In this document: in pieces, positions 25,679 through 34,265 of the stretch
How positions within the stretch are numbered: position 1 is the first letter of the stretch
Layout: the number at the start of each line of letters is the position of its first letter
Assembly (NCBI GenBank): GCA_934772045.1
Contig: CAKVMH010000003.1
Location: forward strand, 124,001-188,000
Source of the DNA: an uncultured Clostridia bacterium
Lineage (GTDB): Bacteria; Bacillota; Clostridia; Christensenellales; UBA1242
Length of the DNA: 64,000 nucleotides
Direction: 5' to 3'
The notes under the pieces: model-generated
What the model was told of the DNA's origin: nothing
Database searches by the model: none
The model's input: the letters and a program-made list of their open reading frames with translations, nothing else
Position numbers and translations under genes: made by a program

Positions 25679-26776
25679 ATGGAAGAAAGCGAGCTACATA
25701 ACCTAATAATAAATGATATTAAAGTTCAAAAATATATTCTTAACCTTTTAAATATTGCAGATTGTAATTATGTTTTTATTCATGAAGATTCATATCCAAA
25801 TGGGATGATTGCAGATTTCACTTTAAAACAAAATGATAAAGTCCATGCAATTATAGAATGTAAAGGTTCAAGAATTGGAGTTAATGATTATGTAAGAGGT
25901 ATTGGTCAAATATTACAATATCAGTATTTCGCAGAAAATCATTTATCAAAAAAAGGATATGAATTTGTTGATTCAACTAAAGCTGTGTTTTGTTTTCCTT
26001 CTTCTATAATTAAAAATCCAAATTTTAATATAGGATTGTTTAGATATCCAAAAGATACGGTTATAATGGAAGTAAATGAAAATAATCACAATGTTCGTGT
26101 TATCACTGAGAGCGAATTAGCAAAATTAAGAGAGGCGTTTAATAGCAATTTGATGACAATTTCGCAATATTATGTAAGAGATAATAGAATATTTGAATTA
26201 TTTATTTTACTAAGATATTTACATTTGCAAAAATTAAAAGGTATTGATTTTGTTGATAGAAAACAAACCGAGATGTCATTTTTGAGAAAATTAGAGACAC
26301 CAAATAACCAAAATTGGAGAAATGCATTTATTTCTTTGTCATCTTTGGGATTTATTGATTCCAAAAACTTACCAACTAATATAGGTATGAATTATGCTAA
26401 TTTAACCTTTGGTGAATTTGCATACGAATTAATGGATGTTTATTTAAAGCCTTATATAGAATTATTTTTCAACGTGTTTAATAATGTTGGGGAAAATGAA
26501 TTTACAATGAGCAATAAACAAATATCAAATAAAATTAGGAACTTATACAATGGCAAAGATGTCCTTTTTGTGACAGACTCTGATGAAAGATATGTTTCAA
26601 GTTGGATGAATATATTAAGAGATGATTATGGTTGTATTTCATTTGATGCAAGACATAATGAAAGAAGGGTAAATTATAATCCATTAGAATTAAGAAAGGA
26701 GGCTTTAATCAAAAGGTTGAACAATAATATAATAAGTAAAAAATATATTGAAAAATTTTTTGATTTAGTTAAATAG
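25679..26776 (+). CDS. Type II-like restriction endonuclease (PD-(D/E)XK)
   Basis: A 365-residue protein with a clear PD-(D/E)XK nuclease core near residues 30-85: YPNGMIADFTL supplies the Asp, AIIECKGSRIGVND the E-x-K, and GIGQILQYQYFA the following helix. The C-terminal half is helical. ATG 25679 follows AAAGGAG. It ends 2 nt before the cytosine methyltransferase gene, so the pair is translationally coupled and forms a cognate restriction-modification system. The target sequence cannot be read from the protein. The pair is Asn/Ile/Lys-rich compared with neighbours, in keeping with transfer. Confidence 0.8.
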   Translation: MEESELHNLIINDIKVQKYILNLLNIADCNYVFIHEDSYPNGMIADFTLKQNDKVHAIIECKGSRIGVNDYVRGIGQILQYQYFAENHLSKKGYEFVDSTKAVFCFPSSIIKNPNFNIGLFRYPKDTVIMEVNENNHNVRVITESELAKLREAFNSNLMTISQYYVRDNRIFELFILLRYLHLQKLKGIDFVDRKQTEMSFLRKLETPNNQNWRNAFISLSSLGFIDSKNLPTNIGMNYANLTFGEFAYELMDVYLKPYIELFFNVFNNVGENEFTMSNKQISNKIRNLYNGKDVLFVTDSDERYVSSWMNILRDDYGCISFDARHNERRVNYNPLELRKEALIKRLNNNIISKKYIEKFFDLVK

Positions 26777-26778
26777 TT

Positions 26779-28008
26779 ATGTATACAATATTAGAAACAT
26801 TTGTTGGTGCTGGCGGATCTCACATTGGGTTTAAAAAAGCTGGATTTAAATCAATTTTTGTCAATGACATTGACAAAAACTTTTTAAAAACTTTATGTTA
26901 TAACAATCCTGACACGGAAAAAACAGCGATTATAAATAATGACGATATATTAAATTTGGATGGAAATAAAATTTTAAAACAAACAAAACTCCATAAAGGA
27001 GAGTTGGATGTTATGTTTGGCGGTATAGTTTGTAAAGGATTTAGTCTTGCTGGTGAACGTTCTCCAAATGATCCAAGAAATTATTTTTATAGAAAACAAT
27101 TAGAATTAGTTAGTATACTTAAGCCCAAAGTAAGTATAATAGAAAATGTTCCGGGCATTATAAACGCAGAGATATTAAGACATGATATTAATAATGAAGT
27201 GAAAGATAAAGTAGACACATTATGGAAAAAACTTGAGAATTACAAAGGGCAAAAAGCATATTATCGAAAAGCAGATAAAATAACAAAAGATTTTGAAGAT
27301 GATGGAAAATTTTTAAGAGAAGAAAAAGATAAATTGATTCAAGAATTAAAAGAAAAAAATCTTTTAATATCTGTAAAAGAAGATATTGAATTAATATACA
27401 ATGAGCTAGGTTATACATTACAATATAAAGTATTAAATTCTAGCTGGTACGGTGCTGCTACCAAAAGAGATAGAGTTATTTTTGTTGCTGTAAGGAATGA
27501 CATTAATGAAAAATACGAGTATCCAAAAAAAGAATTTGGTGAAGGAACTAATAAAAAACTTACAACAGTATTTGATGCATTAAAATTAATTGATTATACG
27601 GATAAAGATGATTTGGACAATATACCAATGAACCATTCTGCAAAAACTATTGAAAGATTCAAATATATTGGTCAAGGAGAAAACCTGGCAGAAAAAATTG
27701 ATATACTACCAAATGAATTAAAAATTTCAAAGTTTTATTCTCGTGGTAGCACAATGAGATTAGATGGAAATAAACCAAGCCCTACATTAGTACCTGGGCA
27801 TAGTAATTTTCCAATTCATCCAACGGAGAATCGTTGTATTACTGTTAGAGAAGCAGCAACAATTACTGGTTTTCCGACAAATTACAAATTTTTTGGTAGT
27901 CATACAAAACGCTGTGAACAAGTTGGCAATGCAGTCCCACCAGCATTAGCATTTGCTGTTGCAAAACAATGTGTTGTTTTGCTTGATAAATACTACAAGA
28001 AAAAATAA
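26779..28008 (+). CDS. DNA (cytosine-5) methyltransferase
   Basis: A 409-residue C5 methyltransferase, partner of the preceding nuclease. Motif I ETFVGAGGSHIGFKKAGF binds AdoMet. Motif IV reads GGIVCKGFSLAG: the catalytic Cys is present but the usual Pro-Cys-Gln is Val-Cys-Lys. Motif VI is IIENVPG, motif VIII YGAATKRDRVIFV, and motif X QVGNAVPPALA. About 85 charged helical residues (roughly 135-220) are inserted between motifs VI and VIII. No ribosome-binding site is needed given the 2-nt gap to the upstream gene. A shared terminator follows at 28022. Likely protects host DNA from the paired nuclease. Confidence 0.9.
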   Translation: MYTILETFVGAGGSHIGFKKAGFKSIFVNDIDKNFLKTLCYNNPDTEKTAIINNDDILNLDGNKILKQTKLHKGELDVMFGGIVCKGFSLAGERSPNDPRNYFYRKQLELVSILKPKVSIIENVPGIINAEILRHDINNEVKDKVDTLWKKLENYKGQKAYYRKADKITKDFEDDGKFLREEKDKLIQELKEKNLLISVKEDIELIYNELGYTLQYKVLNSSWYGAATKRDRVIFVAVRNDINEKYEYPKKEFGEGTNKKLTTVFDALKLIDYTDKDDLDNIPMNHSAKTIERFKYIGQGENLAEKIDILPNELKISKFYSRGSTMRLDGNKPSPTLVPGHSNFPIHPTENRCITVREAATITGFPTNYKFFGSHTKRCEQVGNAVPPALAFAVAKQCVVLLDKYYKKK

Positions 28009-28021
28009 ATAATTAAACAAA

Positions 28022-28056
28022 AAAGGAACAGTGCATTGCATTTGCATTGTTCCTAT
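28022..28056. terminator. Bidirectional terminator between methyltransferase and tadA
   Basis: A 12-bp stem (AGGAACAGTGCA / TGCATTGTTCCT, one G-T pair), 7-nt loop, T-rich on both flanks. It serves the plus-strand restriction pair and the minus-strand tadA. Confidence 0.8.
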
Positions 28057-28090
28057 TTTGTTATTTCGCTAGTTTCAAAACTGCGTGTCC

Positions 28091-28549
28091 TTACCTTGCT
28101 TTTTTGCGTTTGTTTTTAAAAAAGTCTTTAATAAGGTCCCTGTTTTGAGCTTCGTAGTCAGGCAATTGGCTTGCGTTAGTGGTGTGGTTCATTGTGCTTT
28201 TTAACATGTCGAATTTGCTTATTCCACCATTTTGCTCGTCTAAAACTGCGTAATATAATTTGGGTATTCTGGCATTTAAAATTGCACCGCAACACATCGG
28301 GCAAGGCTCCAAAGTTACATATAATTCACAGCCGTCTAGTCGCCAAGATTTTAATTTCTTGCATGCCTTTTCAATGGCTAAAATTTCGGCATGGTGTGTT
28401 GCAATTTGGTGGTGTTCTCTTAAGTTGTATGCTTTTGAAATCAACTTACCATTTTTTACAACAACCGCGCCAACTGGCACTTCGCCTTTCGATTTTGCTT
28501 TGGATGCGAGCATTGTTGCCAACTGCATAGGATTTATTTGTTCTTTCAT
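28091..28549 (-). CDS. tadA: tRNA-specific adenosine deaminase
   Basis: Converts A34 to inosine in tRNA-Arg(ACG). 152 residues, the typical size. Zinc and catalytic residues are all visible: H53-A-E55 in THHAEILAIE, and C83/C86 in EPCPMCCGAI. The FPVGAVVV-type strand appears as GEVPVGAVVV. ATG 28549 lacks a ribosome-binding site and lies 104 bp inside the 3' end of the M14 peptidase frame, so translation presumably depends on coupling. Confidence 0.95.
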   Translation of the reverse strand: MKEQINPMQLATMLASKAKSKGEVPVGAVVVKNGKLISKAYNLREHHQIATHHAEILAIEKACKKLKSWRLDGCELYVTLEPCPMCCGAILNARIPKLYYAVLDEQNGGISKFDMLKSTMNHTTNASQLPDYEAQNRDLIKDFFKNKRKKAR

Positions 28550-29444
28550 ATTTTACATTTTGCATGCTTGGTGTTAAAAAGTCAATTGAATTGGCAAATT
28601 CTTTGGCTTTCTTTAAAGCAAGTAAAGGTACGTCTTTATTTCTTTCGTAAATTTCAGGCAAGTTTTCTTCTCCTATTGGGTGTGGTGAACTTTCATCGCC
28701 GACTTCAATGGTGTAGGCAGGGATTGTTAATTTTTGTATGCACCAATCCTTGTAACCGCCAGTTGAATTTTCGGTTAAAACCAGTGGATAACCAGTTAAT
28801 TCGCTTAAGCTTGAACCGATGTTGAAATCTCGCGTTCTATCCATTTCACTTTGACCTTCAAAACCATAATAAACTATGTTGCCTTTGCTGTGATATGAAA
28901 TGGTAAGTGATGGTTTAATTTTAAGCGTAAAGTTGATAATGCTTTGCACTTCACGTTCACTTTCTGGGTAAAAACCTATAAAATTCTCAGTGCTAGGGCA
29001 AGTCACATTTTGCGCACCTTCTCCCCAGTTCGCATTAAAATTTGTGTTAAGGTCAACCAGGTTCACGTTCGCCTTGTATTGACTAAAATTTGTGCTTCCA
29101 TTATTTGCAAGGGTTAAATAATTTTTTGTTATATCACATGGTATGTCGTTCAAGCCGTCAAGCACTATACTTGCGCCGTCTGGGTTTAACAAAAATACAA
29201 AATAAATTCCGCCATCTGTCACCATGTCATTATTGTGTAATTCCCTTGCCATTTCAACAAGTAAAAGGCTGGTTATGTATTCTCGGGCATGGATACCTGC
29301 CTGAATTAAAATTTGCGTACCAGTTGTTTTGCCTACATGGGTTGCTAAAATGTCTTTTCCTAAAACCGATTTGCCGATTGAAAATAGTTCTAAACCTTCT
29401 TCTTTCAATTGTGAAATGCGTGCATTTAATTCTTGATATGTCAT
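28446..29444 (-). CDS. M14-family zinc carboxypeptidase
   Basis: A 332-residue metallopeptidase. Zinc ligands H52-A-R-E55 and H185 (ISYHSKG), and the general base E247 in YTIEVGD, are in the expected order. There is no signal peptide, so it probably acts in the cytoplasm or on recycled muropeptides; gamma-D-glutamyl-meso-DAP hydrolysis is one family activity. ATG 29444 follows AGGAG. The last ~35 residues are not peptidase-like and read through the tadA start. One T fewer in the TTTTT near 28590 would stop the frame at ...NSIDF, so the tail may result from a small indel. Confidence 0.85.
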   Translation of the reverse strand: MTYQELNARISQLKEEGLELFSIGKSVLGKDILATHVGKTTGTQILIQAGIHAREYITSLLLVEMARELHNNDMVTDGGIYFVFLLNPDGASIVLDGLNDIPCDITKNYLTLANNGSTNFSQYKANVNLVDLNTNFNANWGEGAQNVTCPSTENFIGFYPESEREVQSIINFTLKIKPSLTISYHSKGNIVYYGFEGQSEMDRTRDFNIGSSLSELTGYPLVLTENSTGGYKDWCIQKLTIPAYTIEVGDESSPHPIGEENLPEIYERNKDVPLLALKKAKEFANSIDFLTPSMQNVKYERTNKSYAVGNNARIQSKIERRSASWRGCCKKW

Positions 29445-29605
29445 TAAAGTTTCTCCTATACTTTACTATTAACTTTTATGCTTCAAGCCAACATTTTGTT
29501 TAACTGCATTAAAAAAATGATTAATTTAGGGTATTTTTATTTGGTTGATTGTAAAAAAAATAAAATCGGAACAAAATCTAAATAGCACCAAATAACGTAT
29601 TGGTA

Positions 29606-29635
29606 TGAAAAAACACCACAATATTATGTGGTGTT
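29606..29635 (-). terminator. Terminator after rlmH
   Basis: A 9-bp perfect stem (AACACCACA / TGTGGTGTT), 6-nt loop, followed on the minus strand by T6. It closes the CPBP-CPBP-rlmH operon. Confidence 0.85.
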
Positions 29636-29718
29636 GAAAATCAATATTTATAAAACCAGACATGTTTTTGTTATTAATGTATGGCAATTTAAATTTACAT
29701 AGTCAAGTCAAAATTGTT

Positions 29719-30189
29719 TTATTTATGGTAAGCGATGTTGTTGTTAATTGTGAATGCGCGATACAACTGTTCCAAAAATATAACGCGCATAAGTTGGTGT
29801 GGAAAAGTCATTTTTGAAAAAGATATTTTCTCTTTACACTTTTGCTTAATTGCGTCGCTAATGCCATTTGAAGCGCCGATAACAAAACTTATTTCGCTTG
29901 TTTTAAGGCTTAGATTTTTTATTTTTTCAGCAAATTGTTCGCTTGTAAATTGTTGTGCATCTATACTTAAACAGATAGGGTAACCTTTCAAATGTTTTTC
30001 AATTACCACAGCATCTTTTTCTAATGCAAGCAAAATGTCTTTCGGGCTTGATGATTTAGGGTTATTTTCCTTTAGTTCCACAATTTTAAGGTCGGCAAAG
30101 CGTGAAATTCTTTTGCTATATTCAGCTATGGCTTGGTTTAAATAATTTTCTTTAATGTCGCCCATGGCAATTAGGTTAATTTTTATCAT
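29719..30189 (-). CDS. rlmH: 23S rRNA (pseudouridine1915-N3)-methyltransferase
   Basis: SPOUT-fold methyltransferase acting on helix 69 of 23S rRNA, 156 residues (family ~155-159). It has MIKINLIAMGDIKENYL at the N-terminus, SFVIGASNGISD as the AdoMet loop, and the C-terminal SFSKMTFPHQLMRVIFLEQL ending in AYHK (usually PYHK). I start at ATG 30189, which shares one base with the TAA of the upstream CPBP gene. The longer frame to 30204 would overlap that gene. Confidence 0.95.
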   Translation of the reverse strand: MIKINLIAMGDIKENYLNQAIAEYSKRISRFADLKIVELKENNPKSSSPKDILLALEKDAVVIEKHLKGYPICLSIDAQQFTSEQFAEKIKNLSLKTSEISFVIGASNGISDAIKQKCKEKISFSKMTFPHQLMRVIFLEQLYRAFTINNNIAYHK

Positions 30190-31235
30190 TAGATTATCCC
30201 CCAAACAAATGACGACAGTGTAACAAGTGCGCCCAACACAATGCTTGAAACTATGAAGATTTGGCTTGCAAAATTTTGTTTTGTTTTTGGCTTGTCGTTC
30301 AATAAATAACTTTGTTTTAAAATGTGGTTGATTTGTGTAATTTTTTCTTGCGCCTGCTCAATTGTCAAATCGTTTGCTTTCAAATAGGTTATTATTCGCT
30401 TGATGTCGTACTTTGCGCGCTCTTGGAAAAGGTTTTTTACAAGTATCCTATAAAGCCACAAAAGCACCATAACACTTAAACTTATAACAGCAATAAACAA
30501 CAATGAATTGCTTGCAAGTAACGTTTCAATTTCGTTAACAAAAGTTGCCAAAGGCCATTTCATGTAATAACCATAGAAGAAATATGTTGAAAGGGCATTG
30601 TTCATGAAGTGGATAATCATTGAAGGGTAGATACTATCGCTAGCAAGGGCAACATAACCCATTAGTCCGCCTAAAATGGTGGCATAAAAGAATTGGTTAA
30701 TATTTAAGTGCATCAAGCCAAACAATATTGATGAAATAATTAAGGCGTATCGTGGGTTTGTTTGTTTTTTGTTTGCGTGAAGCATAATACCGCGATGTAA
30801 AAATTCCTCACATATCCCAGGTAATAAACAGGATAAAATAAGTTCTTTCAAGAGAGTCAAATAACTAATTGTCTGTGTTCCGCTGTAGCCTAAACTGACA
30901 GTTTCATAGCCTAGCAAACTTATTATGCTTGAAAACGCGGAAGCGACAAATGAATTAATGGCATATAACACAACGCCTAAAAGAATAGAGATGCCAAACA
31001 TTTTTGCGCTAATTCTTTTAAACCCAGTGTCAGCAAATGTTTGTTTGAAATTTTTGCTGACTAAAAGCGTGTAAAGGAGTAATGGAATGCCAAAAACCAC
31101 CACACATTGAATTAAAAATGCGGATAAAAATTCATTTTTAACAACACCTAGTGCGCCCAAAACAAAAATAACCGCCACAAGAGTGATGGAAATGAAGTAT
31201 AATAGGCCAATTTTAATCATGTTTTTGTTTTTCAT
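30189..31235 (-). CDS. CPBP-family intramembrane metalloprotease
   Basis: A 348-residue membrane protein of the CPBP (Abi/CAAX-protease-like) family. Catalytic motifs are EEFLHRGIM in one helix and FGLMHLNINQF in a later one, giving the EExxxR and HxxxN pairs. A C-terminal soluble extension (about residues 265-320) carries a short helical domain before a final hydrophobic segment. ATG 31235 follows AAGGAT. It is second in an operon with another CPBP protease and rlmH. Possible roles include peptide processing or bacteriocin self-immunity. Confidence 0.88.
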   Translation of the reverse strand: MKNKNMIKIGLLYFISITLVAVIFVLGALGVVKNEFLSAFLIQCVVVFGIPLLLYTLLVSKNFKQTFADTGFKRISAKMFGISILLGVVLYAINSFVASAFSSIISLLGYETVSLGYSGTQTISYLTLLKELILSCLLPGICEEFLHRGIMLHANKKQTNPRYALIISSILFGLMHLNINQFFYATILGGLMGYVALASDSIYPSMIIHFMNNALSTYFFYGYYMKWPLATFVNEIETLLASNSLLFIAVISLSVMVLLWLYRILVKNLFQERAKYDIKRIITYLKANDLTIEQAQEKITQINHILKQSYLLNDKPKTKQNFASQIFIVSSIVLGALVTLSSFVWGII

Positions 31236-31260
31236 TTATATTAATCCTTAGTTCGGTTGG

Positions 31261-32118
31261 TTATTTTACAATTGCAACGATAATCCAAAATGCCAACATG
31301 ATGCATAGCGTAATCGTCAGTGTTAACCATTCGGATTTTTCCATTTTAAACTTTTCAAAATACTTGCGCATTAACAATATGATTGTTGTTAAGAACGTAA
31401 TAAGCATTACAACCGCAACTAGATAATATGCCCAGTGTTGAAAATAGAACCCAACGCCAGCTAAAGCAAGTGAATTGTTAATGATGTGGACGATTATACA
31501 ATATATTATGTTATTTTCCCTTGCCATTATTACACCAAACAACAAACCCATAAGGAGTGGATACAACAGTTGTTCGCTTGACATGTGAAAAATGCTGAAC
31601 ATGACAGCACTTATGCAAACGGCAAATGCTTTGTTGGTGTTTGCAAGCCCTTTAAATATTAGCCCCCTAAACAAAAGTTCTTCACAAATTGCTGGTATTA
31701 GTACCATTGAAAACACTGCGTAAATATAGTCTGCTGTGGAAAATTCAATAACTGTCGATTCAATTTTAAACAGTTGATTAAAACTTACAATGATAGGGTA
31801 AAGCATGAAATATGCAACCACTGCAACTAAGGCGTAAATCAAAAGTTTTAATGGGTTAATTTTTTGTGCAATTGTATCTTCCTTTTTGTGCCTAAATGTG
31901 AAAAACATAATAACAAAAATGAAATTTAGCACAATGGTTGAAATTAAATATCCTAAACCCTTTTCCGTGAAAGTGTAAAAGGCAGATTGTTCAATGCCTT
32001 TAATTTTGCAAACTAAAAGCCCAACCATGGCAAAAAAGACTAGCGCAAGTTGCCCTAAAACAAAACTCAATATAAAAGCATAGGAACTGTCCTTTATCGT
32101 TAGTGTGCGTTTTTCCAC
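31261..32118 (-). CDS. CPBP-family intramembrane metalloprotease
   Basis: A 285-residue membrane protein, paralogue of the next gene downstream. It has EELLFRGLIF (EExxxR) and FSIFHMSSEQL (Hxxx region), in ~8 transmembrane segments. I read a GTG start at 32118 with AAGGAT 5-6 nt before it. It opens the CPBP-CPBP-rlmH operon. A tandem pair of these proteases suggests a duplication, but the two proteins have diverged outside the motifs. Confidence 0.88.
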   Translation of the reverse strand: MEKRTLTIKDSSYAFILSFVLGQLALVFFAMVGLLVCKIKGIEQSAFYTFTEKGLGYLISTIVLNFIFVIMFFTFRHKKEDTIAQKINPLKLLIYALVAVVAYFMLYPIIVSFNQLFKIESTVIEFSTADYIYAVFSMVLIPAICEELLFRGLIFKGLANTNKAFAVCISAVMFSIFHMSSEQLLYPLLMGLLFGVIMARENNIIYCIIVHIINNSLALAGVGFYFQHWAYYLVAVVMLITFLTTIILLMRKYFEKFKMEKSEWLTLTITLCIMLAFWIIVAIVK

Positions 32119-32299
32119 AATAATCCTTAAGTTTTAAAAATTAATCCGCAAAATTGATTAAGTATAATTCACGTATCTAATCTTGATTATACTAAAAAAA
32201 TCATTATAAAGCAACAAACCTTTAAAAAATTCGAGTTGATTTTTCTAAATACTATAAAAAATTAATGTAGCAATTGGTGTTTTTAACATATATATAAAT

Positions 32300-32950
32300 A
32301 TGGAATACATAATTTATAAAAAAAGCATTGATGTTTCCCTTCTAAAACAAAACAACATTGTTATTGCAAAAACTGTTAGGGTGGCGGAAGGTGTAAAAAT
32401 CTTTAATGGTGTCAGCATAACTGGCAATTCGGTTATAGGTAAAGATTGTGAAATTACAACTAACTCAGTTTTGTTTAATACTGTCCTTAGACAAGGTGTG
32501 AGTGTAAAGTCTTCTTACCTAGAAGATTGTGTTGTGGGCGAAGAAACAACAATTGGGCCATTTGCACACATTCGTGGCGGTTCGGTTTTAGGGGCTAATT
32601 GTAGGGTTGGCAATTTTGTTGAAATAAAAAATGCTCAAATTGGTGACGGCACAAAAATGGCACATTTGGCTTATATCGGTGACGCGACAATAGGCAAAAG
32701 GTGTAACATAGGTTGTGGTGTAATCTTTTGTAATTATAACGGGAAAATTAAACAGCGTTCCAGTTTGGGTGATAATGTATTTGTTGGTTGTAACTCTAAC
32801 CTTATTGCACCGCTGAATATTGAAGATGATGTTTACATCGCGGGTGGCAGTACAATTACACAAGACATTCCAAAATCTGAATTTGCAATTGCGCGCTCAC
32901 GTCAGACAAATAAAAAAGGCTTTAATAATCCCTACATAAGTAAAGATTAA
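32300..32950 (+). CDS. Stand-alone GlmU-type acetyltransferase domain (left-handed beta-helix)
   Basis: A 216-residue hexapeptide-repeat protein matching the C-terminal half of GlmU: GPFAHIRGGSVLGANCRVGN, KMAHLAYIGDATIG (conserved catalytic His), VIFCNYNGK, NVFVGCNSNLIAP and FAIARSRQ. The N-terminal uridylyltransferase half of GlmU is absent; the first ~35 residues are unrelated. It would acetylate glucosamine-1-phosphate if active, with uridylylation done elsewhere, or another amino-sugar. No ribosome-binding site precedes ATG 32300, and a TATAAA-like box is only a few bases upstream. Monocistronic, with its own terminator. Confidence 0.8.
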   Translation: MEYIIYKKSIDVSLLKQNNIVIAKTVRVAEGVKIFNGVSITGNSVIGKDCEITTNSVLFNTVLRQGVSVKSSYLEDCVVGEETTIGPFAHIRGGSVLGANCRVGNFVEIKNAQIGDGTKMAHLAYIGDATIGKRCNIGCGVIFCNYNGKIKQRSSLGDNVFVGCNSNLIAPLNIEDDVYIAGGSTITQDIPKSEFAIARSRQTNKKGFNNPYISKD

Positions 32951-32986
32951 AATTTTAAAAATAATGAAAATTTTAATTAAAACACG

Positions 32987-33014
32987 AAAAAACTGCAGAT
33001 TTTTGCAGTTTTTT
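32987..33014 (+). terminator. Terminator after the GlmU-like gene
   Basis: A 7-bp stem (AACTGCA / TGCAGTT) flanked by A6 and T6, with a 6-nt loop. It can work in both directions, serving the convergent kinase operon too. Confidence 0.8.
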
Positions 33015-33131
33015 GTAATATTTTTAAATTTTTTAAATAAAATTGCGATAAATTTATATATTGTACAAATGTAATTTAATGCATGTTTAATATAAATGTT
33101 AATTGTGATTGTTAATTGTTTTTAAAAAGTA

Positions 33132-33692
33132 TTAAAACTTATTTGTGCTTACAAATTTTTTAAATTCTTCATAAATTTTATCTGCAACTTGTTCGGCTGT
33201 TAGGGTTGTGCTGTCGATAACACAATCATAATTAGATAAGTTTTTGTTGTTGATTTGGTAAACGATGTCATAACGGTCGTTTTCAACAGCCCATCTATTT
33301 TCTAGCATTTGTTTTGCAATTTCGGCAGTGCTGGCTTTTTCATTTTCACGTTTGGCATTTAGTAGGCGGAAACTTGCTGTGTCAATATCTACATCAATGA
33401 AAACTTTAAATGATTTATTAACAAAATGCCAAGCTAGCCTACTATCTATAAGTAGATTATCATTTTCACGCTCGTCGCCGATTTTTGCAATGGTGTTGTC
33501 AATAAAGCGGTCAACATCTGCAACATTAGGGTAATGTTGTTGAAAATCTAAAACATTTTCATACCCTTTTTGGGTTGCAATTTCACGCATAATGTCACCT
33601 GCGCATAAATAGTCGAACCCATATTTTTTACAAAATATTTTACTAGCGGCGCCTTTGCCACTGCATGGTTTACCTGTAACTGTAATTATCAT
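33132..33692 (-). CDS. Cytidylate-kinase-like P-loop kinase
   Basis: A 186-residue P-loop kinase with Walker A TGKPCSGKGAASK at the N-terminus, YLCAGDIMREIA (nucleoside-binding), LLIDSRLAWHFV and the LID-like region NAKRENEKASTAEI. It fits the short archaeal-type/Cmk-2-like CMP kinase group rather than the 220-residue bacterial Cmk; another small-molecule kinase is possible. It overlaps divIC by 4 bp and is the last gene of the yabP-yabQ-divIC unit. Confidence 0.75.
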   Translation of the reverse strand: MIITVTGKPCSGKGAASKIFCKKYGFDYLCAGDIMREIATQKGYENVLDFQQHYPNVADVDRFIDNTIAKIGDERENDNLLIDSRLAWHFVNKSFKVFIDVDIDTASFRLLNAKRENEKASTAEIAKQMLENRWAVENDRYDIVYQINNKNLSNYDCVIDSTTLTAEQVADKIYEEFKKFVSTNKF

Positions 33693-33922
33693 TTGTTTTC
33701 ACCTTCTACCAAAATTTCACTGCCACCTTCTGGGGGTGGGGTGGTGTTTTTCTTAAGATATTCTAACATGTTAGTTAAACGCTCTATTTCAATTTGTTGT
33801 TGGTTAATTTGCTTTTGTTTTTTGTTTATTGCAACAATTTGCCACACGGAAGTAATTAAAAGAATGGCAACCAAACTGATTGCCAACAAAACTATTAATT
33901 TAACTTTTGAGTTTGCTTTCAT
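33689..33922 (-). CDS. divIC: DivIC/FtsL-like septum protein
   Basis: A 77-residue bitopic membrane protein: short basic N-terminus, one transmembrane helix (LIVLLAISLVAILLITSVW), and a coiled coil (KKQKQINQQQIEIERLTNML), the layout of the septum-formation-initiator family. I start at ATG 33922 (MKANSKVK); the longer frame overlaps yabQ more deeply. Its position directly after yabP-yabQ is the same as in Bacillus subtilis, which supports the name. It would link FtsL and DivIB at the division or sporulation septum. Confidence 0.8.
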   Translation of the reverse strand: MKANSKVKLIVLLAISLVAILLITSVWQIVAINKKQKQINQQQIEIERLTNMLEYLKKNTTPPPEGGSEILVEGENK

Positions 33923-34265
33923 GCTTAGGTTTAACTTTCCTTTTCTTAGAGTTAAGGATAGTATACCACTTGCTTTGCAAAAACACAACTAAAATGCCAA
34001 CTAATTTATTCAGCCATAAAAATCCTAAAATTAAACCTACTAAAAGGCTAATAGAAAATTTACCAAAATTAAAAAAATTAATTAAAAATACGAAAAAAAT
34101 TGAAAAAATGCTATAAAAAATGCTGTTTATAATTATTTTTTTAAAAATTTTTCCATAATTTAAACAAAAAATAATTGAAATTAAATTGTAAATTAAAGCG
34201 AATAAAAAACCGGCACATAAAAAAATTAAAAAACAATTTAATTGATTTGTTGTTAAATATATCAT
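33900..34265 (-). CDS. yabQ: Spore cortex protein YabQ-like
   Basis: A 121-residue protein with four hydrophobic helices and a short basic tail, matching YabQ in topology and size. Its first ATG overlaps the end of yabP by 4 bp (ATGA), and its end overlaps divIC by 23 bp. In B. subtilis YabQ is needed for cortex formation. Assignment rests on topology plus the yabP-yabQ-divIC order; sequence similarity alone would be weak. Confidence 0.75.
   Translation of the reverse strand: MIYLTTNQLNCFLIFLCAGFLFALIYNLISIIFCLNYGKIFKKIIINSIFYSIFSIFFVFLINFFNFGKFSISLLVGLILGFLWLNKLVGILVVFLQSKWYTILNSKKRKVKPKHESKLKS

Noticed and set aside
33693..33992. Plus-strand frame antisense to divIC
   Set aside because: Shadow of the yabQ-divIC region; no start signals and no family match.
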